A DNA stretch of 64,000 nucleotides from NCBI GenBank assembly GCA_920105625.2, contig OV050032.1, positions 134,397,897-134,461,896 on the forward strand. Direction: 5' to 3'. Every line of letters starts with the position of its first letter. Positions within the stretch are counted from its first letter, which is position 1. Below are positions 43,175 through 54,869 of the stretch, one piece after another. The translations under genes and the position numbers were made by a program. Origin of the DNA: Clusia tigrina (taxonomy: Eukaryota > Arthropoda > Insecta > Diptera > Clusiidae). The notes under the pieces were generated by a model that worked only from the letters and a program-made list of their open reading frames with translations, did not search any database and was not told the DNA's origin.

Positions 43175-43382
43175 TGTAATGACCGCTAATATCCTGGCTT
43201 AATGAAACTCACTATTTTAAATTGTTTTAATTACTTTATTAAATTAACTTCACAAGTCAGTCAACCAATACGTTGCACGATCTACACACGAACGTCGAGC
43301 TCTACCAGATCTGTCAAAAACCTCAATCAATCCCGTGTTGCCATATCTTCGCAACCACCTATAGTGTTGTCAGGTCTCCACA
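43175..43382 (-). repeat. 5' LTR (element orientation) of the nested Gypsy
   Basis: 208 bp, partner of 38563-38770; followed on the plus strand by the GTTCT target copy. Confidence 0.95.
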
Positions 43383-43387
43383 GTTCT

Positions 43388-44690
43388 ATAGCCTGGTCAA
43401 ATAGAGTCTGACTTAATACAGCGAAATCTGCATTAAGTAAAGTACAAAGCCTTGCATGCCTTGTTATCACTGGAGCTACGCGCACCTATCCAACGGCAGC
43501 AATGGAAGTTATACTAGATCTAACACCCTTACATCTAATAATTCAAGACTCTGCTAGGAAATCTCTTACCAGAATACAAAAAATTATCTCGAGAGAATCA
43601 AATTACACCCAAAATATATGGGGTAACAATTCAGCTCAAGAATATAGTATACTAAAATCTCACAAGGAATTTATGCCAAGAAAATTCAATTTTGCACACA
43701 AATACAGTACAATGATGAGTTGCAAAAAAGAATGGAAAGCTCTAACTGAGACGTATGAAATTAGAGAAAATTCCCTCTTATGGCATACTGACGGTTCTAA
43801 GACAATGGACGGAACTGGGGCAGGAGTATTTGGGCCTAGAACCAACTACTGGGAACCAATTGTTTCTATGCCAAGCATTTTTCAAACGGAAATTCACGCT
43901 ATTGAAACAAGTGCCCAGATCAACATTGAAAGGGAATATCGGGGGAAAAACATTGTGATACTATCTGATAGTCAAGCAGCACTCAAGAGTTTGAGCTCAC
44001 CTTTGGTGAGGTCTAAACTTGCCTTGAGCTAAACTCCCTAGGCAGTATGAACAAGTTATCTGTAATGTGGGTACCAGGCCACATAGGAGTAGAGGGGAAT
44101 GAGAAAGCTGATAGCTTAACTAAAAAGGTTGTGGCCTCTCCTTTAACGGCCCTGAACTCTTCTGTGGACTATCATTCAAAACTATTAGAGGTCTGCTGAA
44201 GAAGTGTACAGATGCAAAAAGAAGTCAAACCTGGAAAACTCTTCCGGGATTAAGACAGTCTAAAGCTCTTCTGGGAGATTTTAATTGTAAAAGAGCTAAG
44301 GAGTTAATAAATATGCCTCGAGATAATTAACAATCATAACAGGCATTTTAAGCGGACATTCTAGACTCAACTACCATATGAACAAGTTGGGTATACTCGT
44401 ATATTCAGATGCCATCAGAAACCTCACTGCACCTGATCACAAACAGCGGACCATTGGCACATAATAGACTCAGGTGTTTTGGATAATATATCTCAGATAT
44501 GAGCAAGATCCCTCAACTTGACACCTCCAAAATATATGAATTCCTGTCGAAAATTAACCTGACAGAAGATTTATAGATGAGACTATCCTCATCTTTTTCA
44601 TATAAATAGGGGCATTACAATAGATCTTTCAGGTCGCAGTGTATAACACCCATAAATATATCTATCTATCCATCTATCCATCTAATTCAG
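43388..44690 (+). mobile_element. LINE-A copy 2, right part (RT thumb, RNase H, tail)
   Basis: Continues the LINE-A copy from 38562. Frame 43502-44032 encodes MEVILDLTPLHLIIQDSARK, the RNase H start LLWHTDGSKTMDGTGAGVFG and IVILSDSQAALKSLSSPLVR, then a short deletion (about 29 bases relative to copies 1 and 3, near 44020) shifts the frame. VMWVPGHIGVEGNEKADSL and KELINMPRDN follow. A TATC/CATC tail (44660-44690) ends the element. Confidence 0.9.
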
Positions 44691-45639
44691 ATTGATATTT
44701 TCCTGATATTTACGTTTCATGTAAGCATAATGAAACTAATACCTTTTCCATTTTGATAATTCCAAAACGGTAAAACCAATGTAAATTGGATAATTATAAA
44801 CAATAAGTAATTTCTTCATTTGAATTGCTATCATTTCATCAGAAAACTTGAGTGTACTAAGAAAATTATTCTCATACCTATACTCTTCCATTCACATACT
44901 ATTTTAACATATTTTCTTTTATCAATACTTTCCATAGTTTTACCGCAGGCTGTATTATTTAATAACTTGAAAAAATTATATTCAAATAAATTTTTTAGCT
45001 ACTAAAAATTTACGGAAGTGAAGTGAAGAAAACTTCGAAAAAATTTAGTTAAATTAAAAATTTTAAATATGAAAAGCCGATAGCCCTGGCAGCTAGAGCT
45101 TATATAATTATTTATAATTTTAATTGTAATTAGTTTTAATAAAATAAATAAATAAAATATGAAAAATAATACTAGTAGTAAGTACTTATCAAAAATATAA
45201 AATATGTTGCCTTTGTTTAAATGTGGTGAAATTCGTCAAAGAAATATGTCATATTTTCAATAGTGCAATTAAATGTTTTCAGATATTGTGGTGTTCTAAA
45301 ACTGATTTTGTCAGGTATTACAAATAAATCATATATGTAGTGAAAGGTAAGAGTGTCTATTTCCATTTAGTATATGTATTTTTTACAAAAAATTGCACGA
45401 TATTAAGATATATTAACTTTTAGCTGCATATGCTTTCAAGAATGAGGAAAGGGAGACAGGGATTAGCGAAAATAAAGCGTGGACGGTGTTTTTAATTGGA
45501 TTATTGTAAAAGTGAAATATATACGAGCCACAAAATGGTCCTTGCAATTGCAATCCAGACCCGAAAATATAATGATATCGGAATCTGTTTCTGTAGTCTG
45601 CTTACAAAATCTCTTAGAATATACCGTTTAAATAATACT
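44691..45639. other. AT-rich stretch between LINE-A and the mariner fragment, nothing recognised
   Basis: No family features; duplicated at about 60801-62408. Copy B carries a 654-bp solo LTR in the middle of it. Confidence 0.6.
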
Positions 45640-46075
45640 AGTTACGAGGTGGGTTCAAAAAGTATCGCGAATTTTGAATTTTCGCGGGCTATGGATGTTC
45701 GATTTTCGATCTTTTTGTAGCGTTATGTTGGTACTCATGTCCCTCACATATGTTGACAATCTTGGGCATTTTGAATGTTCAGGCAGTTTTGACAGCTATT
45801 GTGCGTGGACGTGCTTTAGCTTGTCTTCTATTTTTGTCTATCCCGAAAAATGGATCAAAGAATTTGTATAAAATTTTGTGCGAAAAACAACATAAAGTGC
45901 GCGAAAGTATTCCGAATGTTGACTGTTGTATCAATGGTTATGACATAGAAACCAAAGCTCAATCATCCCAATGGAAGCTGCCGCTGATTGAAGGAAAGTT
46001 GATTGACTTATCTGGCATAACAATCTGGCGAAACTGTACTGAGAAATCAGTAAGGCTTTGCGCCCTTTGAAAGTG
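45640..46075 (+). mobile_element. Mariner 5' end with start of transposase (copy A)
   Basis: GAGGTGGGTTCAAAAAGTAT near 45646 is a mariner-type terminal sequence. After an untranslated stretch an ATG at 45850 begins MDQRICIKFCAKNNIKCAKV, the start of a mariner transposase. The frame is lost after about 30 codons and no catalytic part or second terminal repeat is present. It is a truncated copy, repeated at about 62415-62850. Confidence 0.75.
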
Positions 46076-46109
46076 CAATTTTTAAAAGAAAATAAAACAC
46101 ATATTGTGT

Positions 46110-48284
46110 CATAATAGTTAAAGGACTCACTAATGTTCGACCACCCCGAGATGCCTTTGAAAAAATGTGCAAGGAAAAATTGCAATTGCAACAAGTAGAA
46201 GTGAGAAAAGTTCGACAGCTATATGAGCATAATAGCAAAATTGGAATGGTGGCTGAACTAGATTCAGATGAAATGGCTGAAGAAGTTTTGAAAAACGCAA
46301 AAAAGTTGAGAATTACTATGATTTTCATTGAAAAGGACATAAGTGCGGAAAGACAACAGAATAAGGGGGCGCTGCTGCAACTGAAAGCAAAATTATCGAC
46401 TATGGATAACACCAGGAAAATCTTTGTTCGCGATGACAGCATTAACATGGCAATAAGTAAATGTCATACAATACAAGCAAAGTGCTAATGTGCAACGGAC
46501 AGCCAGCGGATAATATATTAGAAGAAATGTATGGCCGTAAGGTAGATAGTAGTTATTTTAGTTTATTAGAAAATGTTAAGTCAAAAAACTTCATTTAAAA
46601 TTTGTGAATTTACGAAAACTAGAATTAAGTGAACGAAAACAAGGAACTTTAAATCAAAACATTCGGTGCACCGGTGATGTAGAAAATAGCTCATCTGAAA
46701 GGACTCGTAAAATTAGCATCAAAATACTGTCCTATAACATTAATGGATTGCAGAGTAAAATAATGCTTCCAAAATTTTTCAATTACATAAATGACTTTGA
46801 TATAATAGTATTAATAGAAACACATGTTGAAGAAGGCAAATTTGAAAATTTTAGTAAATACTTCACGAATCATAAAATAGAATGGAAAGGAGAAACAAGA
46901 AAAACATAATTTGACTTAAATGTAAGAATCGGCGAAATGCAACAAGAAATTGAAGAAATGTACATGAATCTATTCAAGGCAGTCTGTGGTCATCGATAAT
47001 CAAAGGATAAGACGGTAAATGCAAATGGGAAAAAATATATAGATTTCTGCGACGACAATGGTTTGATCGTTTTAAACGGAATAACAGATGGCGATAGAGA
47101 AGGTAATTTAACATTCATAGGCAATATGGGCAGCTCTGTAAATGACATTTGCGCAGTGGATCGAAACCTCTTGAGCTATGTAGATCATTTTAAAGTAGAC
47201 AAAGACATCTGGTCGGATCACATGCAGATTATTTTACATGTGACTTTTCCTTGTAATGACGTCAGAGAAAACAAAAATTGTTCAACTAGTAAATGAAAAT
47301 GGAAGATTGAGAGACAGATGCATTTCACGCTAATATAAAATGTAGTCTTGGTTGTGCAAAACAAAATCATAAAGGATGGAGTTTAGACGATCTAGTGCAA
47401 TTACTGGTCAAATTGTTTCTACAGTAAAAAACGAGCAATCTAAATAAAAAGGAAGATTGGTTTAACTATAAACTATGCGAAAAGGAGCGAAAAATCTCTT
47501 TTGATTGTCTTCGTATATTTAGCGCTACCCTTGGTCTGAATAATAAAAATAAGTATACAGAAGCAAACAAGAAGTTCAGAAGAATATGTCGAGAAAGTAA
47601 GAAAGCTTGTTATATAGAACTCGAAAGAAAATTAATAACGTAACTTGCCTTCCAAAATAAGAGGGCAGCAAAAGAATCTCGGATCACGCATTAGCGTTTC
47701 TGCCTTTAAGAACTATTTTGAGACATTGTTAAACCCTGTACAACATGCTAGAGACGTGCTCTATGCTCCAAATAAAATTGATATATACGAATTGGACAAA
47801 CCAATAACAATGGAAGAGATTGAAAAAATGTTAAAAAATACTAAGCCAAATAAAGCCCCAGGAATAAATGGTGTATCATTCGAATTTTTTACAAATAGCC
47901 CGCAGGAGTTGCTAGACGAGTTAGCCGTAGTATTTACGCGCCTATACAATATTGGTGAAACAGGAAGTTCTTTTCAGACCAGCATAAACTGTCCGATATT
48001 TAAAAAGGGGAATAGGGAATTTGTATCAAATTATCGAGGAATTAGCTTCATGAACTGTGTGGCGAAAATAATGATGGGCGTCTTGAATGAAAGAATTGTT
48101 AGATGGGTGTCGGAGAATGTATCCTACAGCCGACAATGTGTTTAACATTGCGTCAATAGTGAATTTGAAATATAGTGAGAAAAAGAAGGTGTATGCTTTC
48201 TTTGTGGACTTTAGAGCAGCCTTCAATAAGGTACCGAGAAATTTGCTGTTCTACAAGCTGCATGAAATTGGTTTATCTACTAAA
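46110..48284 (+). mobile_element. LINE-E, copy A: endonuclease and RT start, truncated
   Basis: Pieces in order: a basic coiled-coil-like stretch (MCKEKLQLQQVEVRKVRQLY, 46165 on); endonuclease start (IKILSYNINGLQSKIMLPKF, IIVLIETHVEEGKFENF; 46604-46909); endonuclease end (VNANGKKYIDFCDDNGLIVL, GNLTFIGNMGSSVNDICAVD; 47020-47230); RT start (NTKPNKAPGINGVSFEFF, NREFVSNYRGISFMNC; 47645-48145); and YAFFVDFRAAFNKVPRNLLF (48195-48254). It breaks off at a TG run (48285) before the catalytic box. Stops occur throughout. Family likely CR1/jockey-like; not certain. Confidence 0.8.
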
Positions 48285-48300
48285 TGTGTGTGTGTGTGTG
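48285..48300 (+). repeat. (TG)8 microsatellite
   Basis: Eight TG units at the point where LINE-E coding similarity ends. Confidence 0.85.
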
Positions 48301-48394
48301 TAAGTTCCTGCACAGCAGCAGGTACTGGAGTTTAAATAAAAAAATAAAAAAAACAATTCTTAGCACAGCCGCCGCGTAATTCGGTTCACAGTCT

Positions 48395-49338
48395 GCAGCT
48401 CAAAGCGTTGCTGACGCCAATTACCATAAGCCGTGTACAGCTGCATGTGCGCAGGTCTTTTCTCTGCCGCAATTGCTACCTCTTTTCGTGCATTACTATT
48501 GTCGCTATCTCGTTTTGCATTCGTTGACCTAGTTTCGCGATTTGCTTTGTGCGTTGATGCGATTTAAGGTGGGTGTCACACTTACCACACTAGTGGGTCA
48601 GCTGTTCTGGCTGTTCGTATTGCGTGCGCATATCGTCGCGTCAAAGCCATATATTACTGCAAATAATTACTGGGAGCATATTGTTGTTGCTTCTAAGTGT
48701 ACGGGTGGGGTCTGTAGCTCACTGCGCTGCCGATAGACTTTACCATAAGTCGCATACCGTTGTTGGTGAGCCGGTAGTCAGAGCCGTTGCCGGTAGTTTA
48801 CCGTACTTAGGGGCCAACAACTGTGATCGTGTTGGACAATCACATTAAAACGTTGGCTAAAATTCGAGACGAGTGCGGTGTAATTAGGTTCGCATTCCGC
48901 AGCTCACAGCGCTGCCGACGAATTTTTACAGCAAACCGTGTGCCGAAGTTTGGGCATCCTCATATTGTTATTCCGTTACGGGTATAAGCCTACCACCAGA
49001 GTGTAACTCCTTGGCGCTCTTGCTCGTGAGGCGATCCCGCCATTAACGAAGTTAGTGGGCGAACTGAGCTACGTCTTAGCGACAGAGCCTCAGCGGGTGC
49101 GGCAAGGGGTGTAGAATACGTATACTCTTCGTTCTCCGTATACCTCCGTGTTCGCAGCTCATAGCGCTGCCAACTGTCGTTGCAGTAGTCGATATAACGT
49201 TGTACAACTGTCGATAGTTTCTAACGAAGCTCCTCAGCCAAATTTCGTGTTTTCTTTTTAAATCTTATCTTTCATCTTTATTGGTGAACCCACGAGTGAC
49301 GCAAAGTCCGGGTTACATAAAGCAGCTCATAGCGCTGC
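48395..49338 (+). promoter_or_regulatory. Five spaced copies of a palindromic GCAGCTCA(N)AGCGCTGC motif
   Basis: Copies at 48395-48411, 48714-48730, 48899-48915, 49154-49170 and 49322-49338. Each has GCAGC and GCTGC arms around a short centre (variants in copies 1 and 2). Copies 1 to 3 share further downstream text (a CCATAAG or CAGCAAA step and a CCGTGT or CGCATACCGT end), so the repeat is about 60 bp in extent. The function is unknown. Confidence 0.75.
49280..49297 (+). promoter_or_regulatory. Possible BEL primer binding site
   Basis: TTGGTGAACCCACGAGTG follows a T-rich stretch that could be the LTR end. TGGTGA-type starts are usual for primer sites in this superfamily. The LTR boundary itself is unproven. 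Confidence 0.4.
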
Positions 49339-49636
49339 ATACAATTTGGGTATTACAAACTGGGATTCTACTACAAGTTTTCGAGTGTAGTGGCTCAGTG
49401 CCGGTGCCACTGCCTTGGCTTCGCGTAATCTATTCCTGCTGTGGACTTTCTTTTACGTTGTGTGGACTTTTCAGTGATAATAAGGCTGAGGTTATATCGG
49501 TACCGTCAGCGGGACAGTTGTGTACACATATAGCTGGGCAACTGGGTGTATTGACGTGAACTTATATTGTTTTCCCGTGCTCGGCTCGCTGTTTGCCATC
49601 ATTGAGCTGCGTTCTCAAGTCAAGCGGTCTGCGACT

Positions 49637-50836
49637 ATGCTTACTCCGCTGATAGACGCGGCAGAGAGCCTGACCGCATTTGTTACTGAGTTCGAGCGGA
49701 ATTCGTCAACCTCCCAAAACCTTGATTATCTTCGCCTTGATCTGACTGAATTGGCAGGCCTATGGCAGGCATTGAAGGAAGCGAAGGCTACAGCGGTCAT
49801 TGAAGGAAACTCAGGTGATAAACGCACAGCCATTAAAGAGTCTATACGGCAACAATTCGCGGCAAGTTTTGCCATTTATAAACAGGGTCACGCTAGAATC
49901 AGTGGTCTGATTCAATCCTTGACCGTCTCTCCAGCGGTGTCTCCCGAGGCGTCTGCTGCGCTGTCCTCCCAATCACATAGTATCCCGGTGCCTCCCTGTG
50001 ATATTGAGATTTTCGGGGGGGAGTACTCCAAGTGGATCACCTTCCGGGATATGTTCACGGCGCTCTTCCTTCGGAACGCTCATCTATCTAACATCGAACG
50101 ACTATACCACCTAAGGGCAAAGACTAGGGGGGAGGCGCGAGAAATCGTGGACCAATGTCAATTGACCAATAGCGGTTTTCACCAGGCGTGGGCGAGGCTT
50201 ACTGCCCGGTATGAAAATCGGCGTAGGCTCATTAATTGTCACCTTAAGTCCCTGATCACTATGAGCAGCATCGGTAAAGATAGTGGGTCGGAGCTCAAGC
50301 GGCTGCAGCGGGAGGTTAGCAACTGCATTGCGGCGCTGCAGGAGTTGTCGGTCGATGTGACTAGCTGGGATCCCATCTTCATATACTGGAGTTCCATTCG
50401 GCTACCGGAGAAGACTCTCTCTCTTTGGGAGCAGACCCTTGACGATCATGCGGATATACCAACTTGGGTAGCGATGGAGGAGTTCCTCTCGAAACGGTTC
50501 CAAACTATGGAGGCGGTCTCTGATGTCTGCCAAGCAGATCAAGCGCGGGATCCTGCGGGGAACCGCTCAACACAACTCCGTAATAGCCACGTGCAGGCTC
50601 ATCAGGCAAGGGTCAATCCGGAAGGGTGTAAGATATGTACACTATCAGGCCATCGGGTATCCCACTGCTCTACGTTCATCAACGCTGATGTATCAGAGCG
50701 ATGGGGATGGGTAAACCGCTACCACTTGTGCGTGAATTGTTTGAAGGGGGATCATCGTGTGACAAATTGCACGAGTAAATATCGGTGTTTTACGTGCCAA
50801 GAGCGGCACCACACTCTCCCTCGAACCGGAGCATAA
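49637..50836 (+). pseudogene. gag: BEL Gag with DUF1759-type region and zinc fingers
   Basis: The frame is open from 49520; I prefer the Met at 49637 (LTPLIDAAESLTAFV), since upstream residues look like leader. The central part FGGEYSKWITFRDMFTALF with NIERLYHLRAKTRGEAREIV is the DUF1759 region of Pao/BEL Gags. Fingers near the end: CKICTLSGHRVSHC, CVNCLKGDHRVTNC and CFTCQERHH. The frame is lost at 50825-50836, where protease sequence moves to the frame opened at 50785. Confidence 0.88.
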
Positions 50837-51321
50837 GAGCCCCACCACGCACGACGCCGCCTCGAGGCCGACGACCATCTAACGGACGCAACGCGGCCAT
50901 CACGTCGGCTCAACCTGCTACACCATCCTTCGCCCACGCTGCACAGGTGGTACCCGCTACAGTCCAGGGACGATCCGGTCCATATAGAGCCCGAGGTCGG
51001 CTACCCAAACGTGTGCATTTAGGTACCGCCATTATTCACGTATGGTATCAGGGAGTCAATTACATGGCCCGGGCATTGATCGACCCTGGGTCGGAAGGGT
51101 CCTTTATCTCAGATCAGCTCCAACGACGCCTGCGACTCCCTACTCGTACCGTGCATGCCCAAGTGTCCGGGGTAAGCAATGTGGTGGCCGCTAACGTGAC
51201 AAAAGCGTGCGACCTAATGTTAGGGTCACCTCTCGACAGCACTGTGGGGCTCCCGGTGTCAGCATTAGTACTGCCCACATTAACCAGCGAATTACCCCGA
51301 CTAGGGGTATCCACTCAATAA
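50825..51321 (+). pseudogene. pol: BEL protease
   Basis: The frame from 50785 carries, after a low-complexity linker, GTAIIHVWYQGVNYMARALI followed by DPGSEGSFISDQLQRRL. The active-site triplet is Asp-Pro-Gly, where Asp-Ser/Thr-Gly is usual. A TAA at 51319-51321 interrupts the domain, and the next frame (51331) is in phase, continuing with VDILIGGDLYPMVL. Confidence 0.8.
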
Positions 51322-51330
51322 TATCACCAA

Positions 51331-51921
51331 TTGGCCGGCTTACAACTGGCTGATCCAAGCCTTTCAAACTCTTCACAGGTCGACATTTTGATAGGGGGTG
51401 ATTTATATCCGATGGTGTTGTTTGATGGGTTGAAGCGTGACGTTTGTGGGTCGTTAATTGCACAGGAAACTGTATTTGGGTGGATTCTCACAGGGCCCAT
51501 GCCTGAGAGCTCGACACAGACATTTTGTGCAAGGGTACAAATTGAGACCGGCCACCCGGTCGAAGAGCTCTTGCAGAGATTTTGGGAGGTAGAGGAGCCA
51601 CCTAAGGAGAAACGTTTATCGCCCAGTGACCAAACTTGCCTGGACTTGTACACCCGGACCACTTATAGAGAACCTTCTGGGCGGTATGTAGTGGAACTAC
51701 CGTTCAAACCAAGGCACCTGCCTGAGAAGTCGCTTGGGGCTTCTCGGCACATTGCGTTGAAACAGTTCGAACGCAATGAAAGCAGATTACTTCGTAACCC
51801 TGAGCAGAAAAACCAGTATGACTCCGTGGTACAGGAGTATTTGACCCTTGATCATATGATCAAAGTCCCGCCTCCGCCTCAGGCGCTCTCGCTCACTACT
51901 ATTTGCCTCATCATGCGGTAA
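51331..51921 (+). pseudogene. pol: BEL protease end and RT start
   Basis: In phase with the preceding frame. VDILIGGDLYPMVLFDGLKR and FGWILTGPMP close the protease region. VEELLQRFWEVEEPPKEK and YVVELPFKPRHLPEKSLGAS open the RT as in other BEL elements. It ends by frameshift near 51890. RT text continues (HHAVMKPESKSTNLRVVFNA) in another frame until about 51985, then more breaks occur before 52169. Confidence 0.85.
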
Positions 51922-52089
51922 TGAAACCCGAGAGTAAGTCCACCAATTTGCGAGTGGTGTTCAACGCATCTCAAGCACCCTTAGCTTGAACGATGTCCTA
52001 TACACGGGTCCCACCTTGCAGGCTGACTTGACACAACTTATCGTGCGATGGCGAATATTTCAGTTCGTCTTTAAAGGGGATCTGTAAAA

Positions 52090-53575
52090 GATGTATCGGT
52101 AGATTAGAGTAGCTCCAAAGTACACCCCGTACCAGCGAATTATTTTTAGCGCCTCTCCTGCAGCGCCAGTGTCCGACTACGAGTTACAAACTGTTACCTT
52201 CGGAGTCAACTGTGCACCCTACTTAGCGATTAGGGCATTAGAACAGCTCGCGACGGACGTCGAAGAGCACCTACCCCTAGCAGCCCAGGTATTGCGTGAT
52301 TGTATGTATGTGGAGGACGCCTTGGTCGGCACACATGATGTAAACGTGGCGATACAGACTCGAGATGAATTGATCTGTGCACTCGACTCTGCCGGCTTTT
52401 CCATGCGGAAGTGGACAGGTAACACGGAAGCCATTCTCTCCTCTTTGCCTTCGGATCACTTGCTCCGAGAGGACTTCCTGAAGCTGGATGAAGCCAATCT
52501 CACCAAGACACTAGGAATTCGGTGGAACGCAAAGGCTGACCATTTCTACTTTCATATTCAGCCCATTTGTTTCGACCCACGAGCCACCAAACGCAAGGTG
52601 TTATCGATTATAGCCCAACTTTTTGATCCAGCCGGATGGCTGGCACCCGTTGTGATAGTGGCCAAGATCTTGATGCAACAGATTTGGGGGGACAAAACTG
52701 ACTGGGACGAATCACTGACCCTCGCCTCCTCCAGGCGTTGGGGGGAATTCTTAGGGGCATATGACGACATCTCACAGATTCGTATTCCACGTTGGGTGGG
52801 GTCGGCACCGGATGTAGATATCCAGTTCCATTCGTTTTGCGATGCTTCGCAAGCGGCATCCGCCGCCGCGCTGTATGTGCGATGCCAGTGCGGCGATACT
52901 CTCACGTTCCACTTGTTAGTAGCTAAATCGCGGATAGCACCTCTTAAGACGTTGTCCTTACCCCGCTTAGAACTCTGTGGCGCGGTATTGTTATCCGAGC
53001 TGGTAGCAGCACTTCGGATAAGGGTTGGAATCAACTCCGGCAAATTGTTCTGTTGGACGGATTCGACCATAGTATTAGCTTGGCTCCATAAATCCCCGCA
53101 TACATGGAAAACCTTCGTAGCTAATCGGGTTACAACCATTTCAAACAAAGTAGGTGTGGAATGCTGGATACATGTCAAGTCTGCAGACAATCCAGCTGAC
53201 CTTGCCAGTCGGGGGGTAACTCCGGCAGCGCGCGTCCACAACCATTTGTGGTGGAACGGTCCGGGATGGCTTACCCACGACCCAAATTACTCGCCTCAGC
53301 CTTCGAAAAGCACTAGCGCGGACGCCCTGGAGGAACAGCGCAACGTTGCCACGCATACAATCCAGGTCAAACAGCATGACAACTTGATGCTGCGTTTCTC
53401 ATCGCTGCCGCGAACACTGCGGGTAGTTTTTTATATCAAGCGCTGCTATAGATACGCTATGCGAAAGCTGCGTCACCACGCCCCACCCCCGGGGTCGTTT
53501 ATCACGAATGCAGAGATCGCTGCCGCTGCACTTCTCGTAACGACCATAACGCAGCAGATGTACTACCCCGAGTAG
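52090..53575 (+). pseudogene. pol: BEL RT core and RNase H
   Basis: The open frame is 52169-53575; RT text already runs from about 52090 (YRQIRVAPKYTPYQRIIF). Palm text TFGVNCAPYLAIRALEQLAT and the catalytic box CMYVEDALVG, where the first of two Asp residues is Glu. BEL RNase H follows: FCDASQAASAAALYVRCQCG, KSRIAPLKTLSLPRLELCGA, LFCWTDSTIVLAWLHKSPHT and SADNPADLASRGVTP. It ends at 53573-53575. RNase H acidic residues look intact. Confidence 0.88.
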
Positions 53576-53580
53576 TATGG

Positions 53581-54869
53581 GTGCCTGGAGAATGGGCAAC
53601 CCATCTCAAATTCGAGTTCTCTGCTCACCTTGAACCCTTTCCTTCATTCAGATGGGTCGATTCGAGTGAACGGACGCCTAGCGCATTCCACTCAGATCCG
53701 ATTCTCCGAACGACACCCACAAATTTTGCCTTATCACGGACAGTTTACGCGACTACTAGTTGAGTTCATCCATCAAATCTCGTTGCATGGGGGAAATCAG
53801 CTCATGTTCGGCTCCTTCGAACTCAATACTGGGTTCCACGTGCGAAGGTTTTAGTCAAGGGCACCATTTTACGGTGTACTTGCCTGGTAGAAAAGAAACG
53901 TAGATTGCGCCAAATCATGGCGCCTTTGCCTCCGGAACGCACCACCCTGTCTCGTCCTTTCAGCACCGTGGGGGTTGAATTTGCGGGTCCTTTTGAAATT
54001 AAAACATTTCAAGGCGGGGGTATAAAATGACAAAAGGCTATGTGTGCATCTTTGTGTGTTTCGCCACCAAGGCCGCCCATTTAGAATCGACCACTGATTT
54101 AGCCGCCCTGTCTAGATTCATTGGGCGACGGGGGTGTCCAGCTAACATTTATTCCGACAACGGAAATAATTTTGTGGGAGCAGAAAAGGTAGTACGCTTG
54201 GAGTTCGCACGCGTGATTCGAGAAGCCAAGGATCAGGCAAACACTCAGCATTGGTTTCACCAATTGAAATGGCATTTTATACCACCAAATGCTCCCCATA
54301 TGGGAGGACTGTGGGAAGCCGCAGTAAAGAGCTTCAAACACCATTTCAAACGTATGGGTGGGCAGATCCGGTACTCGTATGAGGAGTTGGCAACGGTACT
54401 AGTCCGCGTCGAGGCATGTCTGAACTCTCGACCGATTAGCGCACTCAGTGACGATCCCGACGACCTCCAACCACTTACCCCAGGGCACCACTTTCTTGTA
54501 GGGGGACCACTTCTCGCACCCGCCGTCTCGGAGGAGACCACCCCGTTTCTTTCCATTCATAATCCATGGAGTAGGCTTCAAGTTCTCTTCCAACAGTTCT
54601 CAGTACGCTGGAAACATGAGTATCTTCTGGAGTGCCAGCGCAGGATAAAGTGGAAGACCATCCAAGAAAATGCAGCGAAAGGAGATCTGGTGGTATTGCA
54701 GGATGACCACGCTCCACCCAACGAATGGCGATTGGGAAGGATCACCGAGGTCCACCCGGACTCAGACGATAGGGAGCGAGTCGCGAAAGTGCGGACAGCA
54801 CGCAGAGTCGTTACAAGGCCCATCACCAAGATGGTTCTACTTCCTCGAGCGGGAGTGCAGGCTGAGTAA
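53581..54869 (+). pseudogene. pol: BEL integrase
   Basis: The finger region is in broken frames (LHGGNQLMFGSFELNTGF near 53790). The first catalytic position reads FSTVGVEFAGPFEIK (53959-54003), where BEL integrases have Asp in place of this Glu. The open frame 54027-54869 has YSDNGNNFVGAEK (second Asp) and PPNAPHMGGLWEAAVKSFKH (Glu), then the BEL C-terminal domain GDLVVLQDDHAPPNEWRLGR. No termini or second LTR follow. Confidence 0.88.

Larger units (their letters stand above)
38563..43382 (-). mobile_element. Ty3/Gypsy retrotransposon, reverse strand, nested in LINE-A copy 2
   Basis: Two 208-bp LTRs (38563-38770, 43175-43382), TGTAATGACC to GGTCTCCACA in plus-strand reading, differ at three positions (about 1.4%). 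GTTCT copies flank the element (38558-38562, 43383-43387), and the LINE-A sequence across the site is continuous when compared with copy 1. On the reverse strand: leader with repeated motifs, gag, then pol in a +1 frame with a short overlap. One frameshift in the RNase H breaks pol. The youngest Gypsy element in the window. Confidence 0.97.
43421..47233 (+). repeat. Segmental duplication, copy A (partner 58892-64000)
   Basis: The LINE-A end, the unique DNA after it, a mariner 5' end and the first part of LINE-E all recur in the same order and orientation from 58892 to the window edge. Because non-LINE flanks are shared, this is one duplicated block and not independent insertions. LINE-A is continuous across the left breakpoint here but cut in copy B, so copy A is the source. 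Confidence 0.9.
48360..54869 (+). mobile_element. Pao/BEL retrotransposon, 5' LTR or leader region through integrase
   Basis: Gag with three Cys-His fingers, protease, RT, BEL-type RNase H (KSRIAPLKTLSLPRLELCGA) and BEL-type integrase (PPNAPHMGGLWEAAVKSFKH) follow each other forward. Upstream is a GC-rich region with five copies of a GCAGCTCA-AGCGCTGC motif, probably the left LTR plus leader. I cannot find a matching right LTR after 54869, so either that end is deleted or the LTR limits are not visible. Multiple frame breaks. Confidence 0.9.

Noticed and set aside
42932..43189. Forward frame starting MFLFFFFFSMAKGK
   Set aside because: Covers the leader and LTR edge of the reverse-strand Gypsy; low-complexity and no family signal.
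48395..49338. CRISPR-like array
   Set aside because: Repeats are degenerate, widely and irregularly spaced, and the DNA is an animal nuclear transposon region.
48542..49559. Short forward frames with Cys/Val-rich sequence before the BEL gag
   Set aside because: Overlap the repeat-bearing LTR/leader region and show no conserved protein features.
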